7,003 bases of DNA, taken from positions 1-7,003 of the forward strand of contig VAXR01000141.1 of the NCBI GenBank assembly GCA_005885165.1, read 5' to 3'. Positions 5,423 to 7,003 of the stretch are shown piece by piece. This DNA comes from Actinomycetota bacterium. GTDB taxonomy: Bacteria; Actinomycetota; Thermoleophilia; Solirubrobacterales; Thermoleophilaceae. A program made the translations under genes and the position numbers. The notes below the pieces were generated by a model. That model was given only the letters and a program-made list of their open reading frames with translations, had not been told where the DNA came from and did not search any database. Each line of letters starts with the position of its first letter. The first letter of the stretch is position 1.

Positions 5423-7003
5423 CCGCCGTCGCGCGCTTCGTCCTCACCGGCCTCCGCCGGCAGGCCGGAAAGACCTCCACCCGCGTCCTCGTCCTGGCCG
5501 CCGCGGTGGCGCTCATCGGCGCCATGTCCGTCTTCGTGGCCCACTCGCTGCGCACGATGACCGGGAGCGCCGTCCGCAGCGTGCCGCTCGACTGGCAGGC
5601 GCCGATCGGCTCGTACGGCGACACGACGAAGCTCGCGGGCCAGGTCGCCCGCCAGCCGGGGGTGGCTTACGCCGCCCCCGCCGCCGCGGCGCCCTTCGCG
5701 GGGATCACGCACTCCGGCGCCGCCGGCAACTCGAGCGCCGGCAACGGCTCGATCCTGGCGATCCCGCCCGACTATTCCCGCCACGTGGGCGCCGTCCGCT
5801 TCCTCCAGGGCCGGATGAGGGAGGGCGCGCTCGTGCTCGACCAGCAGCTCGCCGCGACGCTGCAGGCGAGGATCGGCGACACGGTCGCCGTGACCGCCCA
5901 GCGCGGCAAGCCCGCCCGGCGGCTGCCGGTAAGCGGCATCGTGCTCGTCCAGGACGCCGACGTCCTGTTCCAGCCGCTCAACCCGCTCCTCGGCCCGGCG
6001 GCCGCGCAGCCGCCGGCCGACATCGCGGTCATGCCCGTGGCCACCTTCGCGAAGACCTTCGGCCACGACATCGCCTCCATCCCAGCCGGAGCGTCCGGCG
6101 CCGCCGCGGTGCCCGGCGCCCAGCGCGGGATCCAGTGGCAGATCCACGCGCAGGCGGACCCCCGCACGCTCACCGGGACGCCCAGCCACGCGCTCACGCT
6201 CGCCACCCGGCTCAAGAACCGGATCGAGCGGTCGCTGACCGGCCGGGTCCAGATCGTGGACAACCTCTCCGACAGCCTGACCACGGCCAGCCAGGACTCG
6301 CTCTACGCGGACGCGCTCTACATCATGCTCGCGATCCCCGGGGCGATCGTCGCCATGGGCCTCGCCTACCTCGCGGCGCTGGGGAGCGCGGGACGCGACC
6401 GCCACGACCTCGCTCTGCTCCGCGCGCGCGGCGCCAGCCGGCGGCAGCTCGTACTGCTGGCCCTCTCCGAGAGCGCGGTGCTGGGGGTGGTGGCCGGCGC
6501 GCTCGGCACGGGCCTCGCGATCGGGGCGGAACGGATCCTGATATCCGGCGACCTAGGCTTGACGGCCGGGCGCGTGATCATCACCACGATCGTGTGCATG
6601 CTGCTCGCAGCCGGCGGGGCGGCCGCCGCCAGGCTCGGGGCGAGCGGCGCGGCGCTGCGCGCCAGCGTGGCCGAGGGGCGCCGCGGGACCGATCGCCCGC
6701 ACCGCCCGCTCTGGCAGCGGCTGTACCTCGACCTCGCCTTCCTCGGGGTGAGCGGGCTCGTCTACTGGCTCACCGCGCGCACCGGCTTCTCGGCGGTCGT
6801 CAACCCGGACTCGAACCCCACGCTCTCGCTCTCGATCTACATGTTCCTGGCGCCGGCGCTCCTCTGGCTCGGAGCAACGCTGCTGCTGGTCCGCCTCCGC
6901 GGCCGCGCCTTCAGCTGGGCCGCGCGCCGCGCGGTGCCGGGCGGCCGAGCGGACTCGACCCGCGGGTTCCTCCTGGCCAGCGCCAGCCGCCGCGGCCCGG
7001 CGA
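5419..7003 (+). CDS. FtsX/MacB-type ABC transporter permease, C-terminus beyond window
   Basis: The GTG at 5419 overlaps the TGA of the second ATPase gene (GTGA), and the frame stays open to the right edge, giving 528 residues. It begins with a membrane helix (about 22-41), followed by an extracytoplasmic domain of about 250 residues (44-295) resembling a MacB periplasmic core domain (for example LQGRMREGALVLDQQLA, 129-145, then IGDTVAV, 152-158). Next come a helix at about 297-321, the cytoplasmic FtsX signature DRHDLALLRARGASRRQLVLL (327-347), and two more helices (about 350-370 and 385-405). Two further helices follow (about 435-453 and 471-491), and the chain then continues. This is the layout of long permeases with two FtsX units joined by linker helices, so a second unit is expected outside the window. 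Such type VII permeases usually transmit force to extracytoplasmic partners or expel lipids, peptides or drugs; the substrate cannot be told here. The lipoprotein gene at the head of the operon is a likely partner. Confidence 0.9.
   Translation, partial: MTAVARFVLTGLRRQAGKTSTRVLVLAAAVALIGAMSVFVAHSLRTMTGSAVRSVPLDWQAPIGSYGDTTKLAGQVARQPGVAYAAPAAAAPFAGITHSGAAGNSSAGNGSILAIPPDYSRHVGAVRFLQGRMREGALVLDQQLAATLQARIGDTVAVTAQRGKPARRLPVSGIVLVQDADVLFQPLNPLLGPAAAQPPADIAVMPVATFAKTFGHDIASIPAGASGAAAVPGAQRGIQWQIHAQADPRTLTGTPSHALTLATRLKNRIERSLTGRVQIVDNLSDSLTTASQDSLYADALYIMLAIPGAIVAMGLAYLAALGSAGRDRHDLALLRARGASRRQLVLLALSESAVLGVVAGALGTGLAIGAERILISGDLGLTAGRVIITTIVCMLLAAGGAAAARLGASGAALRASVAEGRRGTDRPHRPLWQRLYLDLAFLGVSGLVYWLTARTGFSAVVNPDSNPTLSLSIYMFLAPALLWLGATLLLVRLRGRAFSWAARRAVPGGRADSTRGFLLASASRRGPA

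Noticed and set aside
5248..6405. Minus-strand open frame of 385 codons
   Set aside because: It is antisense to the permease gene, which has membrane helices and the FtsX motif. The antisense product is a charged low-complexity shadow.

Overview
The window is very GC-rich (about 70% by eye), uses GTG as well as ATG starts, and packs its genes tightly. The protein families, including the N-terminal GT87-like domain, the PMT_2-like domain and the small acidic WxVRLxF protein, look like those of deep-branching soil Actinobacteriota of the Thermoleophilia (Solirubrobacterales/Gaiellales) type. That placement is an inference from family recognition; no rRNA or marker gene is present. I see no tRNA, rRNA, CRISPR array, insertion sequence or phage gene.

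Left block, minus strand. Positions 1-505 hold the first 168 codons of a small acidic conserved protein that runs off the left edge. It appears to start with a GTG on a leaderless transcript, because a TANNNT -10 box lies 6 nt upstream. A 177-nt gap follows, carrying two adjacent perfect hairpins (606-621 and 623-651) that probably end the transcript of the next gene. Positions 683-3427 encode a 914-residue polytopic membrane protein. It joins two GT-C glycosyltransferase modules in one chain: a GT87/DUF2029-like half and a PMT_2/ArnT-like half.

A short divergent control region (about 3371-3493) separates this gene from the plus-strand block. It contains a perfect inverted repeat, CGTTC-AG-GAACG, that could be an operator.

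Right block, plus strand, one operon whose last four reading frames touch or overlap: a PsbP-like lipoprotein, a first MacB/LolD-type ABC ATPase, a second ATPase of the same type, and a large FtsX/MacB-type permease that runs off the right edge. Adjacent genes overlap by 10, 4 and 4 nt, which indicates translational coupling. The layout fits an extracytoplasmic lipoprotein working with a type VII (mechanotransmission) ABC complex, possibly with two different ATPase subunits. The second ATPase is broken as sequenced: about 46 nt appear to be missing between its Walker A motif and its Q-loop, and the reading frame changes there. All other ATPase motifs remain intact on either side, so this is a recent lesion or an assembly error.

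The points most worth checking are the lesion in the second ATPase, the tandem glycosyltransferase fusion, and the lipoprotein/two-ATPase/permease operon. I see no clear evidence for a wholly new type of system.
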